Source: Natronococcus sp. CG52 (GTDB taxonomy: Archaea; Halobacteriota; Halobacteria; Halobacteriales; Natrialbaceae). From it: 64,000 nucleotides of DNA. Position 1 is the stretch's first letter, and the number at the start of each line of letters is the position of its first letter. The stretch is taken from positions 186,001 through 250,000 of the forward strand of contig NZ_CP099391.1 of NCBI RefSeq assembly GCF_023913515.1. The letters are read 5' to 3'. Below, in pieces: positions 54,289 through 62,586 of this stretch. The translations under genes were made by a program, and so were the position numbers. Under the pieces are notes generated by a model, which ran no database searches, had not been told where the DNA came from, and saw only the letters and a program-made list of their open reading frames with translations.

Positions 54289-54942
54289 ATGAACGACGTT
54301 CCAGATCGGATCCCGGCGCCGTGTCCGTCGTGCTCGCCGGACCTCGAGACGGTCCACGAAGTACTGACGGAAGGCGGCGGCGATCTCACCGTTCGCTGTA
54401 GCGAGTGTAGCCACGTCCACAAGGTCCAGCCCGAGCGCCAGCGCGAGGTCACCCTCGACGTCGTCGTCTCCCAGGGCGGCGAGTCCTTCACGGCCAACGT
54501 CACGGTCCCCGAGGACCAGACGGTCGAGACCGGCGACGAGTTCATCCTCGAGACCGACGAAGTGCTGTCGACGGTTCGCGTGACGAGCGTCGAACTCGAC
54601 GGACAGAAACGCCCCGAGAAGGGGGTCGCCGACGAGATCGAGACGGTCTGGACCCGCGAGGTCGACAACGTCGCGGTCAACGTCACGATCCACCCGCAGG
54701 ACGGCTCGAGGGAGGACAGTCGGAGCACGGCCGTCCACGTGCCGGGCGACTACGAGTTCGAGGTCGGCGAGACCGAGACGTTCGGCGACGACGAGTTCGA
54801 GATCGACGCCTTCGTCGTCCGAGAGGACGCCTCGGGGTACGACCGAGACCGGTACGAGATGGAGGGCGACAGGGCGGTCGCGAAGGACCTCAAACGGGTC
54901 TACGCCTACGACCAGCAGACCAGCGCCTGGTCGGCCTGGTGA
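54289..54942 (+). CDS. HVO_0476-family zinc-finger protein
   Basis: A 217-residue protein. A C4 zinc motif at the N-terminus (CPSCSPDL ... VRCSECSHVHKV) is followed by repeated beta-rich segments (VTLDVVVSQGGESFTANV and related), a form I associate with a conserved haloarchaeal family typified by HVO_0476. It sits between the aminopeptidase-like gene and the isoaspartyl methyltransferases, an order also seen near pgk in Haloferax as I remember it. Function unknown. Confidence 0.75.
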   Translation: MNDVPDRIPAPCPSCSPDLETVHEVLTEGGGDLTVRCSECSHVHKVQPERQREVTLDVVVSQGGESFTANVTVPEDQTVETGDEFILETDEVLSTVRVTSVELDGQKRPEKGVADEIETVWTREVDNVAVNVTIHPQDGSREDSRSTAVHVPGDYEFEVGETETFGDDEFEIDAFVVREDASGYDRDRYEMEGDRAVAKDLKRVYAYDQQTSAWSAW

Positions 54943-55396
54943 TCGTCTGTTACGGTACGCGGTCGTTGTGGGTCAGACGGACCCAAACGCGGATTTCGCC
55001 GAAAACGGTGCTCTTCTCCGGATCGTAAGTCCTCCGTCGCAACTGGTGACGACGCGGGGAAGTACACCACGAAAGCCCCTGACGCGCTCGACTCGCGCGT
55101 CTCGCTGTGCGCCTCGGCTCGCGTCGTCGTGCTTCGCCGAACGCGTCAGCCCCTTTCATTCCCGCCCGGATCGGCTGGCCGGTCGAGCCACCGCGGGTGG
55201 GAATGAAAGGGGCTGCCGCCGTCCGGGAAGACGGGCGACGCAAGCACGTGACCGGTAGGGAACGCGCGCAGCGAGCCCATTGACCGGACGACGGCAGGGG
55301 CTTTCGTGGTGTTCTCGGCGATTCCGCTTGCCAAACGATTACTCTCTTTCACCGAGTGCCCCACAGCCTATTGTCGGCGAGCGAGTACCCTCGAGC
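54943..55396. other. Intergenic region filled by a cloverleaf palindromic element
   Basis: No gene is called. Over half of the 454 bp is occupied by the nested inverted repeats listed separately; the 3' flank (55316-55396) carries the pcm promoter region. Confidence 0.6.
55065..55311. repeat. Nested inverted-repeat element forming a four-way (cloverleaf) junction
   Basis: Closing stem: CACCACGAAAGCCCCTG (55065-55081) with CAGGGGCTTTCGTGGTG (55295-55311), 17 of 17. Inside it three stems follow without spacers: A, CTGACGCG (55079-55086) with CGCGTCAG (55142-55149); B, CAGCCCCTTTCATTCCC (55147-55163) with GGGAATGAAAGGGGCTG (55199-55215), 17 of 17 and extended by CCCG/CGGG after one G-T pair; C, 55214-55226 with 55284-55296, 12 of 13. 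Adjacent stems share two or three bases (CTG/CAG). Confidence 0.85.
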
Positions 55397-56062
55397 ATGT
55401 TCGATCGATTCGGCTCCGACGGCTCCGACGACGCTGAGGACTACGAGACCGCACGCGAGCGGATGGTCCGGACCGTCGCCTCGCGGGTCGACGACGACCG
55501 CGTCCTCGGGGCGCTCGAGGCGGTCCCGCGCCACGCGTTCGTCCCGCCGGATCGCCGGGACAGCGCCTACGAGGATCGGCCGCTACCGATCGGCGACGGA
55601 CAGACGATCAGCGCCCCGCACATGGTCGCGATCATGGCCGATCGCCTCGAACTCGAGCCGGGCGAGGACGTCCTCGAGATCGGGACCGGTTGTGGCTACC
55701 ACGCGGCCGTCACCGCCGAGATCGTCGGCCCGGAGCACGTCTTCAGCGTCGAGTACGGCGAGGATCTCGCCGAAAAGGCGCGCGATCGTCTCGCGGAGAC
55801 GGGCTACGGCGACGTCTCGGTTCGCGTCGGAGACGGTCGCGATGGGTGGGACGAACACGCGCCGTACGACGCCGCGTACTTCACGTGTGCGACCGCGGAA
55901 CTCCCCGAAGCCGTCGTCGAGCAGGTCCGTCCAGGGGGCCGACTGCTCGCACCGGTCGGCAGCGGCTTCCAGACGCTCGTGCTGGCCGAGAAACGCCCGG
56001 ATGGGGGCCTCGAGCGGAGCACGCACGGCGGCGTTCGATTCGTCCAGATGCGCGGCCAGTAA
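55397..56062 (+). CDS. pcm: Protein-L-isoaspartate O-methyltransferase, first copy
   Basis: A 221-residue SAM-dependent methyltransferase that repairs isoaspartyl residues. Motif I is LEIGTGCGYHAAVTAEIVG, the substrate-loop PRHAFVPPD and the catalytic-region QTISAPHMVAIM are intact. I choose ATG 55397 since upstream codons belong to the palindromic element. It lies 71 bp before a second, shorter-motif copy, so the pair is a tandem duplication that has diverged. Confidence 0.92.
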   Translation: MFDRFGSDGSDDAEDYETARERMVRTVASRVDDDRVLGALEAVPRHAFVPPDRRDSAYEDRPLPIGDGQTISAPHMVAIMADRLELEPGEDVLEIGTGCGYHAAVTAEIVGPEHVFSVEYGEDLAEKARDRLAETGYGDVSVRVGDGRDGWDEHAPYDAAYFTCATAELPEAVVEQVRPGGRLLAPVGSGFQTLVLAEKRPDGGLERSTHGGVRFVQMRGQ

Positions 56063-56133
56063 GCGGTGGTCAGGGGCGTTCACGGTGCAGGCGCGAGCGC
56101 GCGTTTGATTACGTCTGATGGATTAGTCCGTGT

Positions 56134-56898
56134 ATGGACCCTGCGGTACTGCGAGAGGACATGGTCGACGGGCTCGAGTCCCCGGCCAAGGACGTTCTCG
56201 CGGACGAAGCTGTCGCCGTCGCCATGCGAGAGGCTCCTCGCCACGCGTTCCTCGAGGACGAGCGGACCGCCTACGCGGATCGCGAGCACGAGGTCCTCGG
56301 AACCCGCGTCCTCTCCCCGAGTACGGTTGCCAGACTCTTCCAGGCGCTCGCCGCCGAAGACGGCGACGACGTGCTGATCGTCGGCGCCGGCATCGGCTAC
56401 ACGGCGGCCGTCGCCGCGGAACTCGTCGGCGAGACGAACGTCCACGCCGTCGATATCTCCCGTCCGCTCGTCGTCGAGGCGCGGCGAAATCTCGCAGCGG
56501 CGGGCTATCAGGGCGTGCTCGTCGACCGGCGCGACGGCGCACAGGGATTCCCCGAGTACGCGCCGTTCGATCGAATTCTGCTCGAGGCGGCCGCGGTCGA
56601 GCCGCCACGCGCGTTGCTGACCCAGCTCGCCGACGGCGGCCGACTGGTGTTTCCGCGGGGAACGCACCGCCAGCGCCTCGAAGCGCTCGAGGACGGCGAA
56701 ACCGTCGCCCGGTTCGATGCCGTCTCCTTCGATCCGCTCCTGGTCGAGGGCGAACAGTCCGGTGCCGTCGAACGGAACCGAACCGCTCGCGAGGACCGCG
56801 AGTACGCCAGACAGCGCGCGGAATCACGCACCGGCTGGGAACAGGAGTGGATCGAGTGGGAGGACCGAAGCGGTCGGTCGTCAGTACAGGAACAGTAG
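56134..56898 (+). CDS. Protein-L-isoaspartate O-methyltransferase family protein, second copy
   Basis: A 254-residue relative of the preceding enzyme. Motif I has become IVGAGIGYTAAVAAELVG, PRHAFLEDE replaces PRHAFVPPD, and the active-site segment reads GTRVLSPSTVAR where the first copy has GQTISAPHMVA. The acceptor site therefore differs, so this copy may have another substrate. A charged C-terminal tail (about 40 residues) is extra. Likely co-transcribed with the first copy. Confidence 0.85.
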   Translation: MDPAVLREDMVDGLESPAKDVLADEAVAVAMREAPRHAFLEDERTAYADREHEVLGTRVLSPSTVARLFQALAAEDGDDVLIVGAGIGYTAAVAAELVGETNVHAVDISRPLVVEARRNLAAAGYQGVLVDRRDGAQGFPEYAPFDRILLEAAAVEPPRALLTQLADGGRLVFPRGTHRQRLEALEDGETVARFDAVSFDPLLVEGEQSGAVERNRTAREDREYARQRAESRTGWEQEWIEWEDRSGRSSVQEQ

Positions 56899-57087
56899 CA
56901 TTCCTCTGCGGACGTTTCGCACTACGCTCACCGCGACCTACCTCTTTCTACCCGCCGATCTCGGTAAAAGTGGGGTGGGGGGTTGGGGGTGGCGACGGTC
57001 GATTGCAGATCGCCACTTACCGGTAGGCGCTACCGGGAGTTAAATATAATTTCTAACTGTTTGTATACATTGAACGGAGCATACTAA

Positions 57088-59205
57088 TCAGTTAGAGTAG
57101 TCGTCGAACGCCAGCGTGACGAGTTTCCGTTCGGCCGCCCGCAGGTGATAGTGGTAGGTCGGCGGTGAGACGCCGAGGGTGTCCGCGAGATCCTCGCCCG
57201 TACTCTCGCGGGGCCACTCGAAGAAGCCGCTGTAGTAGGCGGCCTGCAGCGCCTGAAACTGCTTGTCGGTGAGTCGTTCCTCGAGGCGCGCGTCGAATCG
57301 CCTCGACGATCGCGCGCTCGTCGTCTCCCGACGGGCTTCGAGCTCCGTCTCGGGAAATCCCTCCCTGAGCGACTTGATCAGCGACCGGGCGTCGACCTGA
57401 TGAGGCGCCTCGAGCGTAATCGTCGTCGTTCCCGCTCGGGCCGTCGCAGTCTGCACCCGTGCGTCGTACGTCCGCAGTACGTTCAGGAAGGGCGTCGACG
57501 TCACGGTCAGTTCGAACAGCGTCTCGTCCTCGCCCGCTGAGAGCACGGAGAGCCGCTCGACCGACGCCCACTCGGACTCGAGTGCGGTCAGTTCCGGTCC
57601 CGTCGGAACCGAGACGAACGCGATGGTCTCGTCGGCCGCCCGCTCGACCACGCCCACGACCGAGACCGGTTCGTCGAGTCGGTCCGAGAGTCGGTTGATC
57701 AACAGTCGGGAGTCGCGACACGCGAGTTCGAGTTCGAGCGTTCCGTCGGTGTGCATCGTGCGCGTTCGCTCGACCGACCGCATCGCGTGTCCGATGGTCT
57801 CACCGAGTTCGGCGAGGACCTCGCGCTCACCGTCGCCGATGGTGTCGACGCCGTCGGCGTGGATCAGTAACACTCCGTACCGCCGCTCGTCGTCGACGAG
57901 CGGCACCGAGAGCACCGTCTGGTAGCCGTAGGTGAGCGCTTCCGTTCGCCGGCAGCCCCAGCCGTCGATCTCGAGAACGTTCTCGACCACCCGGACCTGC
58001 TCGGAGTCGAGCGTCTCTCGGGCGAGTACGCTCTCCGGCGCGTCGGTACCGTCGTCGCGAATGCGATCGACGTACGCCGCATCGACGCCGGCCCAGTTCG
58101 TCGGTTCGGGCGGCTCGGTGTCGTTCGAGGCGATCCAGGCGAAGCGATACCGGTCGGTGTCTGCGAGCCGGTCACACACCGTCGTCTCGATCGCGTCTCG
58201 AGTCGTCGTCTGAGCGATGCCGTGGTTGATCTCGCGGACGATCTCGTTGAGGTGGTTGAGTCGCGTCAGCTCCTCGTTCTGTCGGCTGAGCGTCCGGTCG
58301 TGCTCGCGCAACAACTGCTCGCGTTCCGCCCGGTCCAGTGCGGCTTCGGTGTTCGCTCCCAGGATGTGCACCAGTTCGGTCATCGTCTCGTCGAAGCCGT
58401 CGACGGTCCCGGATCCGACGACCAGAGCGCCGTGGGTTCCGAGCGGAACGATCAGTTCGCTCCGACTCAGCGGCTGAGTTCCCTCGACGCCGTCCTCGCG
58501 CATCACGTCCTCGTAGTAGGTACTCTCGCCGGCGGAGAAGGCGTCCCAGACCAGTCCGCCGTTTCGTTCGATCGTTACGTCGGGGTCGCCGAACGCTGGC
58601 GACGACCGCGTCGAGGCGGCGTGCTCGAGGACGCCTTCCTCCGGCTCGAACGCGTAAGCTGCGGCGACCTGGACGTCGAGAATTTTGGCAGCGGTGTCGG
58701 TCGCGACGCGATAGATCTCGCTCTTCGTCTCCGCACGCATCAGATCCCGGGTCGTCTCGTGCAGCGTCGTCAGCGTCCGCTTGTACCGGCGTTCGCTCCG
58801 TCGAAGCTCCGTCTCGGCGCGATACTGGGAGACCGCGTTCGTGATCTGGTTCGCGAGCAGGGTGTACTGCTCCGTTTTGCTGTCCTTCTGCAGATACTGG
58901 GTCACGCCGGCGGCGATGGCCTCGCTCGCGAGTTCTTCTGACCCTCTCCCGGTAAAGAGGACGAACGGTAGCTTCGGCTCCTGTTCGCGAACGCGCTCGA
59001 GCAACTCGAGTCCGGTCATCTCGGGCATCTCGTAGTCGCTGACGATACAGTCGACGTCACGCGTTGCGCGGATCTCGAGCGCCTCCGTGGCGTCGGTCGC
59101 CGCAAATACGACGATCTCCTCTCGCTCGCGTTCGAGCATCGTGCCGGCGAGCTCCGCGTAGTCCGGTTCGTTGTCGACGACGAGGACGGTGATCGGCTCG
59201 GACAT
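57088..59205 (-). CDS. Receiver-GAF-GAF-Bat (HTH_10) transcriptional regulator
   Basis: A 705-residue regulator. Order: a response-regulator receiver (residues 1-125, phosphoacceptor Asp in IVSDYEMPEMTG), two GAF-type sensor domains (about 165-300 and 330-500), a linker, then a Bat-like module ending in the HTH_10 motif LTDKQFQALQAAYYSGF and VSPPTYHYHLRAAERKL. In halobacteria such proteins activate genes in answer to light, oxygen or redox. The first ATG of the real domain is at 59205. No histidine kinase gene is adjacent. Confidence 0.9.
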   Translation of the reverse strand: MSEPITVLVVDNEPDYAELAGTMLEREREEIVVFAATDATEALEIRATRDVDCIVSDYEMPEMTGLELLERVREQEPKLPFVLFTGRGSEELASEAIAAGVTQYLQKDSKTEQYTLLANQITNAVSQYRAETELRRSERRYKRTLTTLHETTRDLMRAETKSEIYRVATDTAAKILDVQVAAAYAFEPEEGVLEHAASTRSSPAFGDPDVTIERNGGLVWDAFSAGESTYYEDVMREDGVEGTQPLSRSELIVPLGTHGALVVGSGTVDGFDETMTELVHILGANTEAALDRAEREQLLREHDRTLSRQNEELTRLNHLNEIVREINHGIAQTTTRDAIETTVCDRLADTDRYRFAWIASNDTEPPEPTNWAGVDAAYVDRIRDDGTDAPESVLARETLDSEQVRVVENVLEIDGWGCRRTEALTYGYQTVLSVPLVDDERRYGVLLIHADGVDTIGDGEREVLAELGETIGHAMRSVERTRTMHTDGTLELELACRDSRLLINRLSDRLDEPVSVVGVVERAADETIAFVSVPTGPELTALESEWASVERLSVLSAGEDETLFELTVTSTPFLNVLRTYDARVQTATARAGTTTITLEAPHQVDARSLIKSLREGFPETELEARRETTSARSSRRFDARLEERLTDKQFQALQAAYYSGFFEWPRESTGEDLADTLGVSPPTYHYHLRAAERKLVTLAFDDYSN

Positions 59206-59397
59206 GGGTAAGCGATCGTCGACGCTCGCTCGAGCAGCGTCCCGCTGCGAGGAGTCGCCGACCTGTCTCACGTAGTGAGGTACCGCGAATGTACTAATAT
59301 ATTAGGATCTGATCTACGCTCGCACTAACTGGTTTGACCGATTGCGTTCGTACTGGGAGTCGATCCGGGACGGGTGGTTCGAGTAGACGGAATTAGC

Positions 59398-59821
59398 CTA
59401 TTCCGGAATATGACCGTCGAACTCGTAGTCAGTTGCCCAATTAATCGAGGGATGGTCAACACTCGATTCAAACCGGAGTTCCATCTTCTGTTTCGTTGCC
59501 TCGTCGATGAGAATCCAGTACAGCCGGTCTGTCTCCGGGTACCGGACACAGAACGCATCAACAGCATCGTCGTACGTCTGTTCGTAGTATGATCCATTCT
59601 TCGTCGTCTGTGAGTGAGTATTGAATCGAATCGTCTGTGGTTTGTTCTGCCACGCCGTTTTGCACTGGACACGGTAGAGCCGAGTTCCGTCGTCCACTAG
59701 TAGATCGCACTTATCGTTATCTCCGAAGGGGATGGAGACGCTGTAGCCGTTTGCGATAAATCGTGAAATTATTCTGGCTTCTGTCTCGTCCCCCTGGGCT
59801 TTCGAATTGCTCGTCAGTCAT
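59398..59821 (-). pseudogene. Group I intron-type PD-(D/E)XK endonuclease-like gene with a frameshift
   Basis: About 140 residues are open to the stop at 59398: GDETEARIISRF, then SIPFGDNDKCDLLVDDGT and RLYRVQCKTAW carry the PD-(D/E)XK core (Asp and Gln-x-Lys). In that frame no ATG exists; the codon after the in-frame TGA is CTG (59817). An ATG at 59821 enters the frame only if one base of the five-base C run at 59790-59794 (plus strand) is lost, giving MTDEQFESPGDETEA. GC content is lower than in neighbours, so transfer is likely. Product may still be made from a non-ATG start. Confidence 0.6.
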
Positions 59822-59919
59822 TCATAACTGACAACGGTATATGATTTCTCCCCGAACACACTGAATGAGTCCCTGGAGCGCCTCCTCAGATTATTCGGCA
59901 GTACCAAGAGTTGAGAACG

Positions 59920-59943
59920 CGCTCGAGGTGGAATTTGAACCCG
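59920..59943 (-). pseudogene. tRNA-Asp-like 3'-end fragment
   Basis: This stretch matches the T-arm and acceptor 3' strand of the intact tRNA-Asp genes in 21 of 24 bases. No pairing 5' acceptor strand follows within 80 bp, so it is not a tRNA gene. Confidence 0.5.
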
Positions 59944-60147
59944 GCAGAGACGTTCCGGGCTGCGGTCTCACTTGCTCACGGCTTCGCCGTTCGCTTTTCG
60001 CGGTTCTCGCTTCGCTTCGAACCGCGCACCGTTCGACCGGTCCGGACATGCGACTCTTTATTTTCAAATCCCTCATTTCGTCTTTCCGTTCACGGATGAC
60101 GAGTACACGCTACGCGGTGCTCGTCGAAATTGTTCGCCGAAGAAGAC

Positions 60148-60168
60148 ACCCGAGGCGGGATTTGAACT
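60148..60168 (-). pseudogene. tRNA-Asp 3'-end fragment
   Basis: 20 of 21 bases agree with the 3' end of the intact tRNA-Asp at 60280. The body of the tRNA is absent; instead an inverted repeat GGGATTTGAA (60158-60167) / TTCAAATCCC (60196-60205) encloses a small GCAGC-AGA-GCTGC hairpin. Confidence 0.55.
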
Positions 60169-60279
60169 ACGGTCGCAGCAGAGCTGCTCCCTGATTCAAA
60201 TCCCTTGTTTGCGTTTTTCGAAATTCGGATGCTCGCAACACAGCAAGCTGGTTGCTCGCGACGTTGAATTTCGAGAAAG

Positions 60280-60352
60280 CGCCCGAGGCGGGATTTGAAC
60301 CCGCGTCACAACCGTGACAGGGTTGTATGATGGGCCACTACACCACCCGGGC
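60280..60352 (-). tRNA. tRNA-Asp (GUC), copy 1
   Basis: A complete 73-base cloverleaf on the minus strand: 5' acceptor GCCCGGG with 3' CTCGGGC, discriminator G, T-arm GCGGG-TTCAAAT-CCCGC, anticodon stem CAACC/GGTTG with loop CTGTCAC, so anticodon GTC for aspartate. No intron, no encoded CCA. Identical to copy 2. Confidence 0.95.
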
Positions 60353-60375
60353 CGAAGGTCGAAAGTACGAGAAAG

Positions 60376-60448
60376 CGCCCGAGGCGGGATTTGAACCCGC
60401 GTCACAACCGTGACAGGGTTGTATGATGGGCCACTACACCACCCGGGC
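60376..60448 (-). tRNA. tRNA-Asp (GUC), copy 2
   Basis: Identical to copy 1 over its whole length; the two are separated by 23 bp and are probably transcribed together from the upstream (higher-coordinate) promoter. Tandem duplicates of tRNA genes are rare in haloarchaea, which often have a single copy. Confidence 0.95.
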
Positions 60449-60777
60449 ATGCTTGCACCGTCTTTCGACGCAATATATCGTTTCCCGGTGATAGTATTAA
60501 GGCTTTCCAATCGGACGACGTGTGGTAGGTCGACCCGATACTCGAGCGACTCGAGTACCCGTGAGGACCGATTACTCGTGTCACCAACTCACACGACCCA
60601 CAAGGAATATAACCCAGAACGGGCTACGCGTAGTTGTGACAGACAGTCCCGGTCAGGTTCGCCAGGCCGGTTAGCCACGCTTCTGAGTCGAGTTAGTAAC
60701 GGTTAAATGCGTCCCGCCGCTACATGCCTGTAGTATCTCGTGACAGCCGCTTCTCTCCCGATAGCCCACACCAACAC
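60449..60777. other. Intergenic region ahead of the RNA polymerase operon
   Basis: No gene. A TATA-like TTAAAT at 60703-60708 would start transcription near 60730, giving a leader of about 45 nt before the rpoH ATG. The promoter of the divergent tRNA-Asp pair should lie between 60450 and 60500. A further AT-rich patch (GGAATATAACC) is near 60605. Confidence 0.45.
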
Positions 60778-61005
60778 ATGGTAGACGTAAGCCAACACGA
60801 ACTCGTTCCGGAGCACACCGTTCTCGAGGATGACGTCCTCGAGGAGGTCCTCTCCGAGTACGATATTGACCGTACAGACCTGCCCAAAATCAAGCGTAAC
60901 GACTCCGCGCTGCCGGACGATGCGGAGGTCGGCGACGTCATCAAGATCGTCCGCAACTCACGAACGACCGACCAGGCCGTGGTATACCGACTCGTGGTGG
61001 AATAA
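60778..61005 (+). CDS. rpoH: DNA-directed RNA polymerase subunit H
   Basis: A 75-residue RNA polymerase subunit (Rpo5, like the C-terminal domain of eukaryotic RPB5). [10 protein letters not shown] at the start, [10 protein letters not shown] in the middle and [13 protein letters not shown] near the end are conserved. I choose ATG 60778; another in-frame ATG lies at 60724. The next gene starts at its stop, as in other archaeal polymerase operons. Confidence 0.95.
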   Translation: MVDVSQHELVPEHTVLEDDVLEEVLSEYDIDRTDLPKIKRNDSALPDDAEVGDVIKIVRNSRTTDQAVVYRLVVE

Positions 61006-62580
61006 ATGGCAATGGAACTTAATCGAGACAAACGACGAGACATTTCGCGCGAATACTTCTCGAGGGAACGGCTCGCCGAACACCACTACCGCTCGTTCAA
61101 CGCCTTCCTCAACCGGGGGATGCAGGAGGTCGTCTACGAGAAGGAGACGATCGACACCGACATCGGCGACAAGGAGGGCGAAGAACCGGTCTACGTCGAA
61201 CTGGGCGACGTGCGCGTCGTCACGCCCCGCGTTCGGGAGGCCGACGGCTCCGAAGAGCTCCTCTACCCGCAGGAGGCGCGCCTCCGGAACATCACTTACT
61301 CCGCGCCGGTCTTCATGGAGATGTCCATCGTCAAGGGCGAGGAGGGCGACGAGCGTGTCGTCGACTCCACGGAGACGAAGATCGGCCGGATGCCGATCAT
61401 GGTCGGCTCCGACAAGTGTAATATCGCCGGCTTCTCCGACGAGGAACTGATCGAGATCGGCGAGGACCCCGCCGACCCCGGCGGCTACTTCATCGTCAAC
61501 GGCTCCGAGCGCGTGCTGATGACCAGCGAGGACCTCGCACCCAACAAGATCCTCGCGGAGTACGACACGAAGTACGGCGACGAGATTCAGGTCGCCAAGA
61601 CGTTCAGCCAACGCCGCGGCTACCGCGCGCTCGTGCTCTGTGAACGGACCCGGGACGGGCTGCTCGAGGTTTCGTTCCCCTCGGTTTCGGGCTCGATCAA
61701 CTTCGTCACGCTCGTCCGTGCGCTCGGACTCGAGAGCGACGAGGAGATCGTCCACAAGGTCTCGAACGATCCCGAGGTCGTCAAGTACATGCTCGAGAAC
61801 CTCGAGGAAGCCGAGGTTCAGACCGAGGAGGAGGCCATCGAGGAGCTCGGGAAGCGCGTCGCCTCCGGGCAGGGCAAGAACTACCAGCTCAAGCGGGCCA
61901 ACTACGTTATCGACCGCTATCTCCTGCCGCACCTCCACGAGGAGGGCGTCGAGGAGGAGGACGTCCGGATCAACAAGGCTCACTACCTTTGCCGGATGGC
62001 CGAGGCCTGTTTCGAACTCGCGCTGGGACGTCGCGAGGCCGACGACAAGGACCACTACGCCAACAAGCGGCTGAAGGTCTCGGGTGACCTGATGAAGGAC
62101 CTGTTCCGGACCGCGCTGAACAAGCTGGCCCGGGACGTGAAGTACCAGCTCGAGCGTGCGAACATGCGCAACCGCAACCTGTCGGTGAACACCGTCGTCC
62201 GCTCCGACGTCCTCACCGAACGCCTCGAGCACCCGATCGCAACGGGGAACTGGGTCGGCGGCCGCTCCGGCGTCTCCCAGCTCGTCGACCGGACGGACTT
62301 CATGGGTGTGCTCTCACACCTGCGCCGGCTTCGCAGCCCGCTCTCGCGCTCGCAGCCGCACTTCGAGGCGCGAGACCTGCACGCGACCCAGTGGGGTCGC
62401 ATCTGTCCCTCCGAAACGCCGGAGGGTCCGAACTGTGGGCTGGTGAAGAACTTCGCGCAGGCGATGGAGCTCTCCCAGAACGTCGAGGACGAACAGGGAC
62501 TCAAACGGGAGCTGGCATCGATGGGGGTCGAGGGCATTCCCGGCCTCGAGGGTATCGAGCGATCGACTGCAGATGACTAA
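61006..62580 (+). CDS. rpoB2: DNA-directed RNA polymerase subunit B''
   Basis: A 524-residue protein equal to the N-terminal half of RpoB, covering the protrusion and lobe. Haloarchaea and methanogens split RpoB into B'' and B'; the split falls just after the GRICPSETPEGPNCGLVKNFA block, which is present at about residues 464-484. It contains no intein. The ATG abuts the rpoH stop, and rpoB1 begins six bases after its stop. Confidence 0.96.
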   Translation: MAMELNRDKRRDISREYFSRERLAEHHYRSFNAFLNRGMQEVVYEKETIDTDIGDKEGEEPVYVELGDVRVVTPRVREADGSEELLYPQEARLRNITYSAPVFMEMSIVKGEEGDERVVDSTETKIGRMPIMVGSDKCNIAGFSDEELIEIGEDPADPGGYFIVNGSERVLMTSEDLAPNKILAEYDTKYGDEIQVAKTFSQRRGYRALVLCERTRDGLLEVSFPSVSGSINFVTLVRALGLESDEEIVHKVSNDPEVVKYMLENLEEAEVQTEEEAIEELGKRVASGQGKNYQLKRANYVIDRYLLPHLHEEGVEEEDVRINKAHYLCRMAEACFELALGRREADDKDHYANKRLKVSGDLMKDLFRTALNKLARDVKYQLERANMRNRNLSVNTVVRSDVLTERLEHPIATGNWVGGRSGVSQLVDRTDFMGVLSHLRRLRSPLSRSQPHFEARDLHATQWGRICPSETPEGPNCGLVKNFAQAMELSQNVEDEQGLKRELASMGVEGIPGLEGIERSTADD

Positions 62581-62586
62581 TCAACC

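Larger units (their letters stand above)
59822..60279. other. Decayed tRNA fragments and inverted repeats upstream of the tRNA-Asp pair
   Basis: No gene. It contains two tRNA 3'-end fragments (59920-59943, 60148-60168), two related segments that begin TTCAAATCCCT (60063 and 60196) and low-complexity DNA such as CGGTTCTCGCTTCGCTTCG. Confidence 0.5.

Noticed and set aside
61006-62580. RpoB'' as a truncated gene
   Set aside because: At 524 residues it looks half-length, but the split of RpoB into B'' and B' is normal in this group and the B' gene follows at once.
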